Notes: generated from the letters alone by a model not told the origin. A DNA stretch of 64,000 nucleotides from Cycas panzhihuaensis (GCA_023213395.1 CM041465.1:191091741-191155740), one strand, 5' to 3'; shown: positions 11,398-24,030, numbered from the stretch's first letter. Translations and numbers: made by a program.

Positions 11398-12375
11398 ATG
11401 GCTTCATCAGTTTTTTCTTTGGGAGATGTTAATAAACTTACTGGCTAAAATTTTAGTACTTGAAAATTGAAAATACAAGGACTTTTGAGAGTAAAAAATG
11501 CTTAGAAGATAGTCATAGAGGAAGAAAAAAAGATCGTCCCATATTATAGATCAAATTAGTTGGGAAGAAAGGGATAATTTAGCACATATAACTATTATGC
11601 TTTCTATTGGGGATTCTTTGTTGACCCATGTTGCCGGAGCTACCACATTAGTAAATGTTTAGAAAATTTTAACCTCACTCTTTAATCAAAAAAATAAAAC
11701 ACGTGATAATATCCTTAAGAGAGAATTTATATAAACTTCATTTGAAAGAATGACAAACAGTTTTAGAATTCGTGACAAAAATTACTATCCTTAAGGACAA
11801 CATTATTTTAGTAGAAGAAACCATTTCAAACATAGAACTCATTCATCTCATAATAAATAAATTACTCAAATCTTTTGATAATATGGTTAATACACTTATA
11901 ATATGTAGCCATACTACTAACATATAATTTGGGACCTTGATGGGACATATGTTGTAATAGGAACAAAAGAATAGGCGATGAGGAGGAGACAAAAATAGAG
12001 CAAGTATTTCTCTCATGGCTAAGCATAGGAAGCTAAGGTCATCCTTAATATCCATCAAGTGGAAGGAGCATATCCTTTAGGATGATATCGCCATAAGGTT
12101 GAGGTTGGATTTATAATTGTAATAGGGCTAGATGGACTCAAGAAGGACGAGAAAGATCTAGGTCAATTCCTCTAAGAGAATCTAGAGTTTATTTCACCAT
12201 CAAGATATGGTCACTTTTCTAGCAACTATAGGACATCAAATTACTATTATTATGATCAATCAAGACATTTTCCTAATTATTATCCTCAAAGGTATACTAA
12301 TATTTAGAGAGGAAAAAGAGTTGTAGGCAACTATAATAATGAATAATATGGAGAGGAAGATAAAGAAATTGTATT
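11398..12375 (+). pseudogene. Copia-B gag remnant
   Basis: The ATG at 11398 starts MASSVFSLGDVNKLTG, followed after a TAG by NFST, a stop where Trp is expected, and KLKIQ. This is the copia gag opening, in which a KLTG/NF-x-x-W block is typical. Helical gag sequence continues to about 12060 with many stops. A basic Gly/Arg/Ser-rich tail follows (about 12120-12350). No convincing zinc knuckle survives. Confidence 0.72.
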
Positions 12376-13713
12376 TGTTGTAGGCTTGGCCATGAGCGTA
12401 AGCTCTAATAATGACTGGTATATAGACTTAAGGGCATCTAGTCATATGACTAAGTGAGAAGAATGGCTTGAATCCTTGATACCTTATTTTCTTAATAGGT
12501 CTATTAAACTGGGTAATAACTTACCTCTTCATATTCAAGGCAAAGAGATAAAAGTTATCAAGATTGATAATGAAGTCAAAAAGATTGGTGAGGTTCTCTA
12601 TATCCCAAGTATAAAGAAAAATCTATTGTATGTATTCTAGCTAAGAAAGAAGAGACTCTGAATCATCATTGATGAATATGGAAGATGTCTTATATGTGAC
12701 ATGAAAAAGAATGGTATTGTAATTATAGAAAGTAGAGAAATTAATAATCTCTATAAGTTGATTTCTACTCCCATTCTGCCAACTCCTGATATAAAATCTT
12801 TTATTGTCTATACTTCTACTAATAAAATTTGGCACTCTAAGTATGGATACATCTCAAATAGAAGATTAGAATTATTTAAAAAATTCTAATATGGTGAATG
12901 GACTTCTAAATATAACATTTAATTCCTTTATTTATAAAACTTATATGATGGGCAAACAACTTAGAGTTCTTTTCTAAGATGGTGGGTGGAGAGCTCAAAA
13001 GAAATTAGAGTTAATTCATATAGATCTATATGGACCCATAACTCTAAAATCTATAAATGGAGCAAGGTACTTCCTTACATTTATTAATGATTTCTCTAAA
13101 AAGACATAGGTATACTTTCATTTTTATAGCACTAAAGCTCTAGATTATTTCAAAGAGTTTAAGGCCCAAGTTGAACTAGAATGTAAATGTAAAATCAAAA
13201 GTCTTTGTTTATATGGAGGAAGTAAATACATATCAAATGATTTCTATTATTTCTATAAGTTGCATAGAATACAAAGATAGGTAACAACTCCATATAGACC
13301 TCAATCAAATAGAGTAGTAAAATGCATGAACTAAATAATAATGGAAATGGCTAAAAGTTTGGTAGATAATAGAGTAGTTTCAAAAGCATATTAGGTAAAA
13401 GCTATTAATACAATGGTTTACTTAATTAATAGGAGTCCAACTCAAGCTCTAGATAAAGTAATTCCTAAAGAAGCTTGGATAGGAAAGAAGCTAAATGTAA
13501 GTAATCTCAAGATTTTTTGTTACAAAGCTTATGTTCAAATTTCAAATTAAAAAGAATCGAGCTAGAAAGCAAAAGCCTAAAATGCATTATGATTAGTTAT
13601 AACAATAAGTCTAAAGCTTATAGGTGTATAGACCTAAAAATAAATAAGGTCTATGTTATCAAGGATATTGTCTTTGATAAACAAACCAATCAAAAAGATA
13701 AGATAATATTAAC
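12376..13713 (+). pseudogene. Copia-B protease and integrase remnant
   Basis: The protease active site is seen as DWYIDLRASSHMTK (about 12413-12454), with Leu-Arg in place of Ser-Gly after the catalytic Asp. GAG-pre-integrase follows as KIWHSKYGYISNRRLELF (12825-12880). The integrase core has the first Asp in HIDLYGP (about 13016). The second Asp position reads LYGGSKY instead of TDNGGEF, so it is lost. The Glu region is NRVVKCMN. The C-terminal strand with SKAYRCIDLKINKVYVIKDIVF ends at 13713. The coding sequence stops eight bases before the Copia-C LTR. Confidence 0.82.
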
Positions 13714-13721
13714 ATAGCAGT

Positions 13722-14050
13722 TGTTTGTTAAATCATTAGTTAATGTTAATATTGTGGTTTAACTTAATTGTAATTAATGAAATGGTGTGAATTATATAAA
13801 GAGTTATAACCCTTATTGGTTGACACCTCTTAGAAGGATATAAAAATCCTAGAGCCCTTATATATTCAAATCAAACAAGTGGTAGTCAACGTAATCTATT
13901 GATCTTTCTAGTGGATGTTTTCCCAAAAGGGTTTCTTATGTAAATTATGTATACTGTGTAACTATTTTGTGTATATCTTATTTACTTGTTATGTATGGTA
14001 AAAGATTCTATAGATGTAAACATGTATATGCTCCTTTATATTTCTTAACA
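13722..14050 (+). repeat. Copia-C 5' LTR
   Basis: 329 bp, opening TGTTTGTTAA and closing TTCTTAACA, a short TGTTAA-type inverted repeat, directly followed by an intact primer site. A TATATAAAG promoter-like box lies at about 13792. The length comes from these end signals, as no second copy exists in the window. Confidence 0.75.
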
Positions 14051-14062
14051 TGGTATCAGAGC
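14051..14062 (+). other. Copia-C primer binding site
   Basis: TGGTATCAGAGC, exact complement of the initiator tRNA-Met 3' end, contiguous with the LTR. Confidence 0.92.
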
Positions 14063-15379
14063 TGTAGGGTCCTCCATAGTTGAAGCCAAAAAGTTAGGTA
14101 GAGCAATGAGATCATTGGTTATTAGGTGATGCCATCAAACCCAAGAGTCTTCTTAAGGACTTATCTTCTCTAACAACTTATAGGAGTAGGCACAATAATC
14201 AATGGTAGTTGAGGAGGTGAAATTCACCTATCAACAAGGTTAAGGTACTATTGCAGTTAAAATTTAGACGTGCAAGCCATATTTATGGAGTGAGTTAGCT
14301 CATTGGGGGTCATCCAAAGTTGGTCGGTATATTGTTGTATAGATTAAAGTTAGCAGAGCATGTATTGATGAAGATCCAGTGATGGTGAAGGCAACCAAAG
14401 CACTATATAAGTAATTCAGCCCTATTCTTAACAAAACACCATAAAACTTAATATAAAAATAACCATTTGGCATAAAAATCATATATTTTTCATCTAAGGG
14501 TAAGATTAGAGCCTAGATTGGTGTTTTTCTACTCTCGATATAAGTGTTAGATAGTATTGATGATTGTAGTAGCAATTTTTTTATGTGTTTTGTTCATGTA
14601 TTAAGCAGTTGCATCCTTGAGTAAGTGTGTGGCCCTTTGATTATAATTGGATGGAAGAATAACGGTTGGATCTAGCTTGTTTATCTTATGTATGAGTGTT
14701 GAGTTATATAGATACTATCCTTACTAGTTGTAACTAGCTATAAGTCATGTTTAGAGTACATTGGAGCTCAGACGACCTATGTGGATATTGTGGTAGTTGC
14801 ATCATATATATAGTTAATAAGAAGGATATGAGATATTAAACATTATTACATTAATATGTTTATCATATCTAAATCTTATTTGGCTAAATAATCATATGCC
14901 TAATGTTATTTAACATGTGGAGGTTATAAAAAGGCATGCAGCTAGTGAGAAAAGTTACAACTCTTACGAATATACCTTTTGACATATTCTTCACATAAAA
15001 TAACTTTATTAAAAACCTTTAAACCATTGATATTTCATTAGTGAAGCATTGTGGAGTGTTACGTGATCATTTTTTAGCCATTTGTTATGTGGATATAACA
15101 CGGAAGACTGACACCTAGCATTATAACGTGATTCCTTCTATTTGAAGCATATTATAAGGCATCTTAAGTCATATTTAAGCAGTCTATTTGTATTTTCTGG
15201 ATTATTTTGAAGCCTATTAGTGATAGGAAGATCATTGGTGATTCATTCTAACATGTATAACCATTGTTTGATGATCCCAGTACGTGTGCCTAAGAAGGAG
15301 GTTATCACAATAACATAGATTTTATTTGAAAGACTATCAGTTTAATAGTCTAGTGATATTGACTCATTTGTTGAATCTT
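14063..15379 (+). other. Copia-C leader
   Basis: About 1.3 kb of AT-rich sequence without coding motifs. Confidence 0.55.
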
Positions 15380-16018
15380 ATTTCTCGAGATGGATTATGT
15401 GATACCTAAAGTTATCTTTAATAATAATAATTTCAGTAAGAGGAAGGCCAATATGGAGTTAATATTGATTGTGAATCAACTCTAAGTGATTACTAAGGTG
15501 AAAGTATATGCAATCTTGCTTGATCATAAAGAATGTATATGACTTTAAGAGAAGTAGTTTATGGCCATTGAATTATTGAAATTATCATTAATACCATACC
15601 AGAGGGTGTTAGTTTATAACCTTGAATGGCCAAATAAAATCTAGGCAAAATTGTGTGAACTTTTAAGAATAAGAAGATGAATAGACATCTCACCTTAATG
15701 TTGAAGATTCTTAATTCTAGAGTAGAAGATGAGATAAATATAAGTTCCTACCTTAATAAAATCACTAACTTGAGAAATAAGCTAGAAGAATTAGAACGAA
15801 ATTCAATTAATGATATGCTTTTATTTGTGATAATCATGTTAAAGTTGCCAACTACTTTTACCACTTTTTAGACCATTTATGATAGAGATGAGGTGATGAA
15901 GGTAAAGATGTTTGATGGTATAGTCTTATTCTAGTAGAGGATGCCAAGTTAAAACACCATGGAATGCTTAGAGATTCTAAGTCCATGAAGATGCAGAGGA
16001 GATAGGTTATTTAGGAAG
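15380..16018 (+). pseudogene. Copia-C gag, 5' part
   Basis: The region around 15393 begins the coding frame. The open part 15677-15871 (RHLTLMLKILNSRVEDEINI then LNKITNLRNKLEELERNSIN) matches the UBN2/gag helical domain of plant copia elements. The frame is cut at 16018 by the 5-bp duplication and LTR of Copia-D; the zinc knuckle of the same gag appears after Copia-D near 23470. Confidence 0.72.
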
Positions 16019-16023
16019 ACAAG

Positions 16024-16400
16024 TGTTAAAACATTATAATATCAACTTTATTTCATGTAATTTATGTACATTATGTAATATTTAGGCAACCCTTGATGTA
16101 ATTTAATGTTATTATATATTGTGGTTCATCTATCTCATGTGCCACTTAGTTAGCCAATTATATTTATCGAACTATTGGTGGGATGCCTATAAATAGAGCC
16201 CCATATCATTACTTTATATAGGTTATTATGATTAATATGAAAGCTATACCTAAATAGAGCTCTACGTGGTGACAAATCCACTGCACTTTATCCATTTAAA
16301 TTATTTTATATATTTCACTTATTTTTATTGCATATTATTATTATTTTGCTTAATATTCTAATTAGAGCACATGATATTATAGATCTTGAAGTATTTAACA
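16024..16400 (+). repeat. Copia-D 5' LTR
   Basis: TGTTAAAACATT...GTATTTAACA, with a TATA box TATAAAT at 16188-16194 that is conserved in the 3' copy. The primer site follows without gap. Confidence 0.92.
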
Positions 16401-16413
16401 TGGCATCAGAGCC
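16401..16413 (+). other. Copia-D primer binding site
   Basis: TGGCATCAGAGCC, one base off the standard initiator tRNA-Met complement. Confidence 0.88.
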
Positions 16414-18360
16414 ATTTATACTTTGATTTGGTGATTTATTGAAATAATACTAATAAATAGCGGCCTATGCACCTATTTTACTCTTAGTTTCTCAAGTTTC
16501 TCTAAAAAAATTCATGTATTCTATAGAATTAACATGAAATGTAATAGTTTCTAATAGATACCTACCTCACATAATAGATTACAAGCTTGTTTTCTCACAT
16601 ACAGGGTTTGGCTCTAGTTTATTGAAGAAAAATAGAAGAAAAAACTTATTTTTTAATTATTTCAATCCTAGAACTATTGATTTCTCCTTCTTAAAGCATT
16701 ATATTTCCTTCTAGTAGCCCTATGCCCTTATTCTCTGCCTATTAGAAGAGATTTAGACTAATCTCATGCTATTTTAGACTCATTCTATCTTTATTTAGCT
16801 ATCGCAACCCTCTAGACTTCTATAGCTCCATTTCATTTCTTTTAAGTTTATTTCTCTAAAATAATAATTCCATTAACAACTACAAACTACTACCCCCCCC
16901 CCTCCTCCGAAGTTTCATTTCAATCTAAGGTTGTTTAACCTCCCATTAGAACTCCCATACCTCTACGCAGGTCGTGCGTCTCACGTAATGTACTAAAATC
17001 TCTTAAATTTCTCTTATTTTTCTATTAAACTTTAAACTTTAATCAAATTAAATCAAACTATATTTAATTTTAAGGTCAAATTCAGGTCTTTAGCCCTTAG
17101 ATTTGGTTACATTTAATATCATATGACTTGTTTTTTGGTTTAAAGGGCAGACTTCAAAAGTCATTTAATTAGATTTAATCTTTTTTCACTTTCAAAAAGA
17201 CATTAAGCTACATTTGATATAGTTTCAAATCCATAAGCCCCCTAGCTATATCAGTGGATGGTCACATGTAGTTAGTAGGTGACCAGGGGCCAGTTTTAGA
17301 AGGGGCTTAAGCCCATCTTCATTTGATTTTTGACATTAAAATGTAATTGCACTATTTTAGCTATATCTCAACAACTATAAATCTAATTTATGAACTGTCT
17401 AGACTATCAAAAAGTAGATTTAAAGCTCTATAGTTTAGGATCTAATTGAGTTAGATTTGGAGTTGATTTACTAAAGATATAAGCTACTAAATTTAGCCTT
17501 AGTGTTTGATCTTTTTTAGCTTTTCCTCTCAAATTTTAAAGGCTTATTTCAGTTTCTTTGAAGTTCTTATGCTAATTTGGGATGTGGCTAATATTTATTC
17601 AACTATCTAATTTTATTTTTTGAGGCTAATAAATGTATGGTACTATTTCTTGTATAGTGTTACTCTTAGAAGGTTAACAAAGTTATCTCTTAAGCTTGAC
17701 CCATCAAATAGCTTTCTAAACCTATCTTTATCCTTTCAATTTCCTTTATTTCATCTTTATTTTAGTTTTTTGCTTAAAAGAAACCTTGTACTTGTAAGAA
17801 ACTCACATTAAAAACTAATTTTTTCACATTAAAAAGATAATTTTTGAATTGAATCTCTTATTTCCATCCTTGTAAGAGGAATGATTAGGACCCTTGAAGT
17901 TATTAGCCCATACATGCCATTGGTTTACTATAATTTATTAAGAAAACCATTGGCTATAAGGTGTATTAGGTGGTAGTCTAAGGTGTAGACCCTTTCTTAT
18001 TAGAGTTTGAAGACTAGGCTAGACCTAGAGGGGGTAAGTGCCTTGGTTAAATAAGTTCTCATCACTAGACTTATTATTGGCATAAGCCCAACATAGGTAA
18101 GGAAACAAATCAAGGGGGTCCTAAACCTTCTTTGAATCCCACATACTAAGGTATATCAAGCCTTTAAGCTCATGTATCAGTATTAAGTCCCTATTTTACC
18201 ACTTATCGGTAGGCACCACTAGACAGGATAATAACTGAGAACATTCCTAGAGACCCTTAAAATTTAGAATCCTAGTTTAGTAGCCCCTTAGGAAGATTAG
18301 TTCACAAATACAAGACCATGAAAATATGAAATAAAATTTAAAAAAAAAAAACTTAGAATC
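16414..18360 (+). other. Copia-D leader
   Basis: About 1.9 kb, AT-rich, including a short poly-C stretch near 16892-16901. No coding motif seen; the small open frame near 17620 is not supported. Confidence 0.6.
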
Positions 18361-19420
18361 ATGGCATCACAAATTCTTCTTTCTAATAACATTAAACTAA
18401 ATGATATTAATAACTTCATACCATGGAAAAAATAAGTTAGAAATAATGAATATTGGGTCTATGTCAATAGGGATATACCCCTTCATATGCCAATAAAAGA
18501 CCCTAATGATTCTACTAAAATAATCCTACTAGATCATATAGCCTTAGCAAACTTTAAAGCTAAGGACAACATTACTTTATCCTTCCTTCACTTGGCTGTT
18601 ATAGACTAAGTGGACTAAAATATTAAAACTTCTCAAATATCTCATGAGGTATGGACCATACTTCGTGCCCTTTACTAGAGAAAAAATAAATCTAGATCCC
18701 TTACCCTCAAAGCTTACCTATTCGTAATGTTGTTTTCTAAAAATATTATGGACCATTTGATTAAAATTAAAATAATTAGAAATCAATTGATTATCCTTGT
18801 AGAGCCACCTTCAAACCATGATTTAATCTCTAGCATCATAAACATCCTAGCTATAGAATACAACTCCTTTGTCTCTAAATTACATAACAATTATTCCAAA
18901 ATAGACTTCATGACCTTTGAAAGGTTCTTATTATGAGAGGAGAATATACTTAACTAACTTGGGCTGATATCCACATCTAACTCAGCTCCTACCTTTATAG
19001 CCTAAAACTTAAAAAAGGATAAGACTATTAATAGAGCAACCCAATAGCTTAGTCAGCATCAAGATCTAACTCAACACTTGGACTCTCTCATCATATCTCA
19101 AGAGCCACATCAGTAGCTAACTTAGCAATGCTAATAATCAATTGGCACCTCATTCTCCACCTATTCAACTCAATAACCTTAATAATATTAGCAACAACCA
19201 TAGGCATCACCTTAAAAGAACTAGTAAGTTAGACGAAATATCGCTTGCCTGTACTATGGAAAAATTGGACACCTTATTGTTGAATGTAGGAGATGATGAG
19301 CTAACTTGTAACTCTTATAAAACCAAGGGAGATAATCATTAGGCCATATTATCAATAACTAACCCTAATCTACTAACAAGGAGTACCCTTATATCAATAA
19401 AGAGGTCCTAATTACACTTA
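18361..19420 (+). pseudogene. Copia-D gag remnant
   Basis: Starts MASQILLSNNIKL (ATG 18361) with the NF-x-x-W gag block as NNFIPWKK, then a TAG. The frame runs through an UBN2-like helical domain: LILVEPPSNHDLISSIINIL and the FERFLL block around 18790-18930. Repeated TAG codons occur at Gln positions. A Gln-rich C-terminal region leads into the repeat described next. Confidence 0.78.
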
Positions 19421-19429
19421 ACAAAGATA

Positions 19430-19600
19430 AGGATATCAATAGTAAGGAGGATCATACCCTCTATAAGGAGCCCTTTTTCCACAATAAGGAGGCCCTATTT
19501 TATAACAAGGAGGCCCCTATTATCAAAAAGATAGCCCTGTTCAATAGTAGGGAGGCCCTTATTATCCACAAGGAGGGCCATCTTTCCATCCTTAAGGTTA
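19430..19600 (+). repeat. Degenerate Gln-Gly-Gly-Pro-Tyr repeat in Copia-D gag
   Basis: AAGGAGG(C)CCC recurs about six times at 20-35 bp spacing. In the coding frame this reads as a tandem QGGPYY-like peptide repeat in which most Gln codons (CAA/CAG) have become TAA/TAG. It is low-complexity and probably disordered, comparable with Gln/Gly-rich nucleocapsid tails. Confidence 0.65.
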
Positions 19601-19699
19601 ATACTATCAATAGAATTGAAATCTTAGACCTACTCATGAATAAAGACCTTAGAATAGGTAATGGTTCCCCAGTAAAAATCAAAGGAACCAATAGAATAA

Positions 19700-20200
19700 T
19701 CAACAACAAGGAGGTAATATGGGAGATAATTAGGACTTCTCCTCCCGTAACCTATTCTTTATGGCACTTTTATCTCAAATTGATAAGAACACTTGGCTCC
19801 TTGACTCTAGTGCAATGAGACATATGATCAGTTCAAAAAAGATGTTAGAAAAAACCCACTCTATCAATACTCAAATTGTTATATTTTAGGATAACTTAAC
19901 TCATAATATCACCAAAATTGATAGGGTACCAATAATGTTGAAGGAGTCCAATATCAGGCACCACATTAATAATGTGTTCCTCATACTTGGAATGAAGATG
20001 AACATGCTCTCTATCATCCAAATGGATAAGTAAAATTTAGATGTCCTCTTTAGCTAAGGCATTTATATAATTACAGATTATTTAACAGGAAAACTTATGA
20101 AAATAAGATATGAAGATGGTGGCTTATATAGGTTGGATGGTATTCCCCTTCCCACTACTCCATAAAATAAATCTTATTCAATGGCCAACACAACTCAACT
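19700..20200 (+). pseudogene. Copia-D protease remnant
   Basis: TWLLDSSAMRHMIS (about 19792-19833) is the copia protease active site with Gly of the D-S-G-A motif changed to Ser. The strands with IHHRINNV-like and KMNMLSIIQ (about 20000) follow as in other copia proteases. Confidence 0.75.
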
Positions 20201-20289
20201 TAATAAGGGGAAGGATATAATTGATGAAGAGTCCCCTTGCATATAAGAACTAGGTGAATGCTCATATTAAAAGGATAGTGTCATTTCAA

Positions 20290-21216
20290 ATAGCTCTAAT
20301 TACCACCTATGGTATCAATGCCTAAGTCATTTAAACATGCAAAGTTTAAACCTCATGTTTAGGCTCCAAATGGCATATGGTTTACCAAAAATTAAGAGAT
20401 ACAGTAATATATGTGAGGCTTGCTTAAAGGGAAAGTATCAAAGAGAAAAATTACCTTCTAAAATCATATGGAGAGCCTCACAACCATTAGAGTTAGTCCA
20501 CTTAGACATTTATGGGCCCATATTTGTCTAATCACTCAATAGAAGCTAGTATTTCATCATATTCATAGATGACTTCTCAAGGAAAGTGTAGGTCTATTTC
20601 TTTAGAAATAAGTATCAAGCCCTAAACAAATTCAAAGAGTTCAAAGCTACTATAGAAAATGAAAGTGGAATGATAATAAAGATCCTTAGATCTGATAATG
20701 GTGGTGAGTATATCTTAACTTAGTTTAACAATTTTTACAAGGAATATGGCATCCATCATTAATTCTCAGCTCCTCGCATACCTCAACAAAATGGTGTAGC
20801 TAAAAGAATGAATTAGACATTGATAAATAAATGAAAAGACATGCTTAGTGTTATAAATCTTACCACTAAATTTTGGGCTAACCATCATAAGTCCCATAGT
20901 TGTGGTTAGGAATATTACTCTTAAAGAATCTTAGTTAAGTCAGAAACCATCAATAACACACTTAAAGTTCTTTGGATGCATGGCATATAAACATATCCTA
21001 ATGGATAATAGAAAGAAGGTTAATGACAAGAGCCTAAAATGCATCTTCCTTGGCTATGTACCTTATTACAAAGCCTATAAAATGTTTGACATGGTTTGGA
21101 ACCAAGCTTACACTACACGAGATATAATATTTATAGAACAAACATGGGACTTGACTCTACCTCAACCTCAAATTGTAATAGTAGAAGAAGTTGGTGCATC
21201 TCAAGTTACTCTTAGA
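20290..21216 (+). pseudogene. Copia-D integrase remnant
   Basis: GAG-pre-integrase zinc module: HLWYQCLSHLNMQSL and CEACLKGKYQREKLP (open frame 20337-20531). The first catalytic Asp lies in VHLDIYGP (about 20503), and the second is intact in LRSDNGGEY (about 20688). The third position is changed: NGVAKRMN has Lys where Glu is required. The C-terminal MDNRKKVNDKSLKCIFLGY strand lies in the open frame 20980-21219. TAG codons stand for Trp and Gln along the way. Confidence 0.87.
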
Positions 21217-21469
21217 TAAATTTTAGAGCCACTAGCACTAGCCTCCTCCTACACACTAATTCCTTTATTAGTTCTAGTAGTCTCTATATCAACAACTTAA
21301 GCAAGCATAACCTTGTCTCTAATTTTAGTTGATGACCTTCATGTGGCAGCCACTAGCATTCATCCACCTACTAAGTGGGTACAATAACTCTTAAAGGATG
21401 CTCCTCCTCCTTCCAAAGCTATAAAAAGGCCTTCTAAAATAAGATAATTCACAAATTTTGCCCTAATGC

Positions 21470-23024
21470 CATATGTCCTTGAAACACCTAAGCCTTCCAT
21501 GTTTAAGGAGGTAGTCAAAGACCAAATATAGAAAGCAATTATGAATGAAGAAATAAATTCTATCCTTAAAAATGACACTTAGGAGTTTATTGAATTGCCA
21601 CGTGGGAAGAAAGTAATTGATTATAAATGGTTGTATAAGATAAAATTCTATATAGATGGCACTATAGAGTATCATAAAACCTACCTTATAACAAGAGGTT
21701 TTAAATAGTAGAAAGGAATTGACTATGATAAGACCTTTACACCGGTGGCCAACATGACCACATTCCATTTGGTTATGTTTCTAACAGCCTAGTTTAGATG
21801 GCCTATTTACCAAATGGATGTGAAGAATGATTTTCTCAATGGGGAGCTCAAAGAAAAGGTTTTCTTAAAATAGCCCCCTAGCTATGTTGTTCTAGGACAA
21901 GAACACTTAATATGTAAACTTAAGAAATCCCTTTATAGACTCAAGTAGGTACCACGTGCCTAGTATATGAAGATAGATACCTTTATTAACCAACATGGAT
22001 TCAATTATTTACCCTTTAACCCAGATTTCTACATTCAGAGTAGTGATAATTTGTTCACAATCATTGTTCTCTATGTGGATGATCTTGTAATCATCGGCAA
22101 TAATATAGATGGCATTACTTAACTTTAATCAGAATTAAAGAGTAATTTTGAGATGAGAGATCTTAAATTACTCCACTACTTCCTCAAAATTAAAGTTTGT
22201 TAAGAACCATGACACATCTTCCTAACTCAAATAAAGTATACCAATGAGCTTTTAGAAAGATTTAGGATGATAGAATGTAAGCCAATATTAATTCCTATAG
22301 ATACAGAACCAAGCTAAACTTAGATGAATAAGGAAAGTCTTTTAATCCCACTTTGTACTAGTAATTAGTTAGGAACCTCATATATCTCACCCATACTTGT
22401 CTAGATATCTCATATGGAGTAGGGTTTTGCTCTAGGTATATGTTACAACTAAAAGCATCTTATTAGAAAGTAACCACTAGGATCCTCAAGTATACCCATG
22501 GCACACATTAGTTTGGCCTTGAGTACAACCAAACTAACTCTCCTATTTTAAAGGAATATACAAATGTTGATTAGGTTGATTGCAAGAACACTCACCACTC
22601 AATTTTATGTTATTACTTTGACATAAACTCAACTACAATCTCATAAAGTTGTAAGAAGTAGCCAAATATTGCCCTTTCCTCCACTGAAGCATAATATAAA
22701 GTAGTTGTCCATGCTACAACCAAGTTGATTTAGCTTAGAAGGATTCTTATTGAGCTTGAACTTTAACAACATACACCCACCATCCTTTTTTATGATAACC
22801 AGAGCATATTAAAGATGATGAAGAATCTTGTATTCTATTCTAGAACCAAGTACATTGAGGTCCATCATCACTTCATCCGTGAGCATGTTCAAAATAGAGA
22901 AGTTGATCTTGTCTACCAACCAACTGAGGACTAGGTTGAAAATATCTTCACTAAAGCACTCGGTAAACAAAATTTTGAAAAGTTTAGACACAACCTTGAC
23001 ATTAGAAGAAGTGAAGCTACTATT
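21470..23024 (+). pseudogene. Copia-D reverse transcriptase and RNase H remnant
   Basis: VIDYKWLYKIKF and YLITRGFK at the start, IYQMDVKNDFLNGELKEKVF, then a block where LKQ-APRAW is written LK-stop-VPRA-stop (21938-21963). The catalytic YVDD is intact (22072-22083). RNase H follows with ALSSTEA, FYDNQSILKM and TKYIEVHHHFIREHVQN, ending in the canonical FTKAL and KFRHNLDI. The polypurine tract starts a few bases later. Despite about twenty stops, nearly every motif is readable. Confidence 0.9.
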
Positions 23025-23033
23025 AAGGGAGGA
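23025..23033 (+). other. Copia-D polypurine tract
   Basis: AAGGGAGGA immediately before the 3' LTR. Confidence 0.85.
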
Positions 23034-23412
23034 TGTTAAAATATTATAATATCAACTTCATTTTATGTAAGTTATATATATTATATAATATTTAGGCCAC
23101 CTTTGATGTACTTTAAAGTTATTATATATTGTGTTTGGGCCTGCCTCATGTATCATTTAGTTGGCTAATTATATTCATCAAATTATTAATAGGATGCCTA
23201 TAAATAGAGATCTGTATTATTGCTTTGTACAGGTTATTATGATTAATACATAAGCTCTGCATAAATAGAGCTCTATGTGGTGTCAAATTTACCTGCACTT
23301 TATCCATTTAAATTATTTTGTATATTTTACTTATTTTTATTGCACATTATTATTATTTTGCTTAACATTCAGATTAAAGTGAATGATATTATAGATCTTG
23401 AAGTATTTAATA
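23034..23412 (+). repeat. Copia-D 3' LTR
   Basis: Full-length match to 16024-16400 with TATA box at 23199-23205. Followed by AGAAG, the right half of the target duplication. Confidence 0.92.
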
Positions 23413-24030
23413 AGAAGTTCACATAAAGGTCTAGGGAAGACTCTTGGGAAAAGAATAAATTTAGTGGTAAATGTAACTATTACAAGAAAGAAGGTTATAT
23501 AAAAAAGAATTGTTGGTTAAATAGATAGGACAAATGTAAATTTGGCTAAGATGATAAAGGGGAAAGAGTGGTAGCACACTATATTAAAGTATCAGCCTTA
23601 TTAGCTAAGTTAAGTCAAAGAGACTACTAAATATTAAACTCTAAAGCATAGAAGTACATCTCTTTCTAGAAGCATAATGTTGATGTATGGAGTGCAGATC
23701 ATAGTGGTGCAGAGATCATCCTTGGAGATGCTTACATATTGCTAGTGGAAGGTGTTAGTAGTATTTCCTTAGCATGTAATAAGTTTATATGGGTCCATTA
23801 TGTATCCAAGATGTAATTAAATTTTCTTTTAGCCCAAGAAATCTATAAATAAGGAATGAAGATGGAGCTTTAACATGATAGATGGTTGATTAAGGATCTT
23901 AAGTAGAATTTCTCTATCATTATTGATGGGAAAGAAAGAGATAATATTTTGGTGTTTAAAAAGTTTTAATCCCAAAAGAAGTCCTATGATTTAATTACTA
24001 ATACAGATGATGTGAGTAAACTATGGTATC
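23413..24030 (+). pseudogene. Copia-C gag zinc knuckle and protease (resumed)
   Basis: The gag of Copia-C continues after Copia-D. CNYYKKEGYIKKNC (about 23470-23512) is a CCHC knuckle with Cys-to-Tyr and His-to-Tyr changes. The protease region near 23690 reads VWSADHSGAEIILG, a degraded active site. The GAG-pre-integrase start with LWYHHQGHLNYRSI follows at about 24020. Confidence 0.7.

Larger units (their letters stand above)
10521..13721 (+). mobile_element. Copia-B: 5' part of a Ty1/copia element, cut by Copia-C
   Basis: A short LTR (10521-10716) is followed by a decayed tRNA-iMet primer site (10717-10728), a leader of about 670 bp, and gag, protease and integrase remnants up to 13713. 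The reverse transcriptase is missing because the LTR of Copia-C begins at 13722. No 3' end was found in continuity, but LTRs of the same family occur at 26255 and 31407. Confidence 0.75.
16024..23412 (+). mobile_element. Copia-D: complete but coding-dead Ty1/copia element nested in Copia-C gag
   Basis: LTRs of 377 and 379 bp (16024-16400 and 23034-23412), primer site TGGCATCAGAGCC (16401-16413), and polypurine tract AAGGGAGGA (23025-23033). Target duplication ACAAG (16019-16023) against AGAAG (23413-23417), one mismatch. All copia domains are present in order, with many stops. The host gag resumes on the far side, which proves insertion into Copia-C. Confidence 0.92.
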
